NCBI GenBank assembly: GCA_003497505.1
Contig: DNNV01000047.1
Coordinates: 4,558 to 11,246 of the forward strand
Source of the DNA: Clostridiales bacterium
GTDB taxonomy: Bacteria; Bacillota; Clostridia; Tissierellales; Sedimentibacteraceae
Length of the DNA stretch: 6,689 bases
Direction of reading: 5' to 3'
Positions within the stretch are counted from its first letter, which is position 1. Every line of letters begins with the position of its first letter. The notes below the pieces were generated by a model that saw nothing but the letters and a program-made list of their open reading frames with translations, did no database searches and was not told the origin of the DNA. Both the position numbers and the translations under genes were made by a program. Shown here piece after piece: positions 5,386 through 6,689 of this stretch.

Positions 5386-6477
5386 TTACGACAATGTCAT
5401 ATCACCGACTTTTACCCAACCAATCTTTTTTAAAACAAGATTGATGAGTGGGCAGATTATAGCCGGAAGAATAAAAGAAATCAAAATCAACCCCATCCAG
5501 TCATTTGATGTTACAGAGGCCTTGGTGCCTTGTGCTATGTCATTCATCCAGCCTGTATATACACCGATTTGTCCCACGAAGCCACAGGTTCCCATGCCGG
5601 AGGACACCGGAGCACCATTCATTTCCAATCTAAAAACACAGGTCGCAATCGGTCCCGTGATAGCGGATGTAAGAATTGGCGCAATCCATATTCTAGGGTT
5701 TTTCACAATGTTGCCCATTTGCAGCATAGAAGTACCGATTCCCTGAGATACCAGTCCGCTCCAACGGTTTTCCGGAAAGGATGTGACTGCAAAGCCTACC
5801 ATCTGTGCACAGCATCCTGCGACAGCCGCTCCTCCGGCAATGCCCGTGAGGCCGAGTGCCGCACAGATAGCCGCAGAAGAAATTGGAAGTGTCAATGCAA
5901 TGCCTACCAGTACGGATACCAGTATGCCCATCAAAAGTGGCTGCAAATTCGTTGCCCACATAATAACGGTACCCATTTTCATGGCGGCATTTCCCAGTGC
6001 AGGCGCCCACCATGCTGATAATGCAACACCTATTCCGATTGTAACAAGCGGAGTAAGAAGGATATCAATTTTTGTTTCATTTGAAACAGCCTTTCCTATT
6101 TCAGCCGTGATAATCGCAACGAATAATACAGCCAGGGGCCCGCCCGCTCCACCTAATGCATTGGAAGAAAACCCAACCGTAATCATTGAAAAAAGCACAA
6201 GAGGGGGACAATGTAATGCATATCCGATAGCGACGGCCATAGCCGGTCCACTCATTACTGTAGCCAGTGAGCCCACTGTATAAGCAACGTCATTTATAAC
6301 CACAACCGGCATGGTCAAAAAAGAGATATGAAACTGTGCACCCAATGTATTGATAATCGTACCAATCAAGAGAGAACAAAATAAACCTTGAGCCATTGCG
6401 CCCATTGCATTTATTCCATATCTTCTTACGGAAATAACAATGTCTTTCCGTTTCAAAAATGATTTTAAGTTTTCCAT
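5386..6477 (-). CDS. PTS_EIIC_2-family membrane protein (stand-alone PTS IIC-like permease)
   Basis: This 363-residue polytopic membrane protein contains about 8-10 hydrophobic segments between short loops rich in glycine, alanine and proline. Features that fit the PTS EIIC_2 family (Pfam PF13303) are the N-terminal basic stretch with YGINAMGAMAQGLF at 20-33, SNALGGAGGP at 105-114, LTLPISSAAICAALGLTG at 195-212, and NIVKNPRIWIAPILTSAITGP at 257-276 followed by GAPVSSGMGTCGFVGQIG. The length is normal for the family. No IIA or IIB domain, phosphorylation motif or partner gene lies nearby. Whether it works with the phosphotransferase system, or as another kind of transporter, is open, and the substrate is unknown. 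GAGGA (6490-6486) lies 8 nt ahead of the ATG. A strong promoter with a flanking inverted repeat stands about 80-110 nt upstream. The long open frames on the opposite strand here are shadows of this gene. Confidence 0.88.
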   Translation of the reverse strand: MENLKSFLKRKDIVISVRRYGINAMGAMAQGLFCSLLIGTIINTLGAQFHISFLTMPVVVINDVAYTVGSLATVMSGPAMAVAIGYALHCPPLVLFSMITVGFSSNALGGAGGPLAVLFVAIITAEIGKAVSNETKIDILLTPLVTIGIGVALSAWWAPALGNAAMKMGTVIMWATNLQPLLMGILVSVLVGIALTLPISSAAICAALGLTGIAGGAAVAGCCAQMVGFAVTSFPENRWSGLVSQGIGTSMLQMGNIVKNPRIWIAPILTSAITGPIATCVFRLEMNGAPVSSGMGTCGFVGQIGVYTGWMNDIAQGTKASVTSNDWMGLILISFILPAIICPLINLVLKKIGWVKVGDMTLS

Positions 6478-6507
6478 AAATTATTTCCTCACAGGAGTTT
6501 ATTTTAA

Positions 6508-6531
6508 GCTGAAATATCAAGCTATTTCGGC
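6508..6531 (-). repeat. Hairpin in the leader of the PTS_EIIC_2 gene
   Basis: GCTGAAATA (6508-6516) and TATTTCGGC (6523-6531) pair over 9 positions, one non-Watson-Crick, around a 6-nt loop. It lies between the promoter and the start codon, so it would be part of the transcript. No T run follows on the minus strand, so it is not a simple terminator. Its function is unknown. Confidence 0.4.
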
Positions 6532-6544
6532 GTAAGTTACACAT

Positions 6545-6586
6545 GTTGACATGAGAAGTATACTACCGTTTAAATGACATGTCAAC
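6545..6586. promoter_or_regulatory. Inverted repeat bracketing the PTS_EIIC_2 promoter, candidate operator
   Basis: GTTGACATG (6545-6553) and CATGTCAAC (6578-6586) are perfect 9-bp inverted copies with centres 33 bp apart, about three helical turns. Each arm is itself part of a local palindrome: CATGT-TG-ACATG at 6542-6553 and TGACATGTCA at 6575-6584. One covers the -35 box, the other lies just past the -10. This suggests two operator sites for a dimeric regulator that could loop or block the promoter. No regulator gene is visible next to it. Confidence 0.55.
6557..6585 (-). promoter_or_regulatory. Sigma-A promoter of the PTS_EIIC_2 gene
   Basis: On the minus strand a perfect -35 box TTGACA (6585-6580) and a -10 box TATACT (6562-6557) are exactly 17 bp apart. 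Expected transcription start is near 6550, leaving a leader of about 70 nt before the ATG at 6477. Confidence 0.8.
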
Positions 6587-6669
6587 GCATATGATAACTG
6601 CAAATAGCATTGTTAAAGCAATCGTTAGTCGCAATCTGTGAAAAGCCAAAACGACCTAAATAAAGTTTT

Positions 6670-6689
6670 CTGCTATTTTAAAATAGCAG
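6670..6689. repeat. Perfect 20-bp palindrome at the right edge, possible terminator
   Basis: CTGCTATTTTAAAATAGCAG is fully self-complementary and ends exactly at the window edge. It could be the hairpin of a terminator for a gene beyond the edge, or part of a longer repeat. The flank 6587-6669 holds no credible gene. Confidence 0.4.

Noticed and set aside
5530..6283. Long plus-strand open frames across the PTS gene
   Set aside because: They lie on the reverse strand of a clear membrane-protein gene. Their composition is that of shadow frames and they lack ribosome-binding sites.
6591..6641. 16-residue open frame near the right edge
   Set aside because: No ribosome-binding site and too short to separate from chance.
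1..6689. CRISPR array, tRNA, rRNA, insertion sequence or phage genes
   Set aside because: No regularly spaced direct repeats, cloverleaf, rRNA-like stretch, transposase or integrase motif was found on either strand.

Overview
The window looks like a stretch of chromosome from a low-GC Firmicute, most likely a member of the Clostridia. The signs are AT-rich coding and intergenic DNA, strong AGGAGG ribosome-binding sites, sigma-A promoters, and gene types common in that class (an ECF sigma/anti-sigma pair, an iron-sulfur-flavoprotein-like reductase, an M18 aminopeptidase, a stand-alone PTS_EIIC_2 permease). I cannot name a genus with confidence.

Layout: (1) Positions 1-802, minus strand, hold an ECF sigma factor gene (TTG start) followed by an overlapping gene for a single-pass membrane protein, cut by the window edge, that is probably its anti-sigma factor. 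(2) Positions 941-1053 carry two almost identical MerR-family-type promoters, each with a 19-bp spacer containing a dyad. They point away from each other, one toward the sigma operon and one toward a flavin reductase gene at 1082-1708. No MerR gene lies in the window. (3) Positions 1709-2254 contain no protein gene. They hold a terminator-like hairpin, a well-formed sigma-A promoter and an approximately 180-nt structured RNA that I read as 6S RNA (SsrS). (4) Positions 2174-3259 hold a LacI-family regulator whose promoter overlaps a perfect 18-bp palindrome. (5) Positions 3338-5280 hold a short two-gene unit: a small unrecognised secreted protein and an M18-family zinc aminopeptidase 11 nt behind it. 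The first gene's ribosome-binding site is one arm of a 9-bp inverted repeat. (6) A terminator hairpin at 5289-5321 separates this unit from a convergent minus-strand gene for a PTS EIIC_2 membrane protein, which has a consensus promoter inside an inverted repeat. (7) The window ends in a perfect 20-bp palindrome.

The genes do not form one pathway. The window reads as several short regulatory units side by side: stress or envelope sensing (sigma/anti-sigma), redox (flavoprotein), global transcription control (6S RNA), a carbon-type repressor, peptide turnover and a transporter. I do not see a wholly new multi-gene system. The points most worth a second look are the paired MerR-type promoters without a MerR gene, a possible second translation start in the anti-sigma gene, the ribosome-binding-site-sequestering repeat before the secreted protein, and the 6S RNA candidate.
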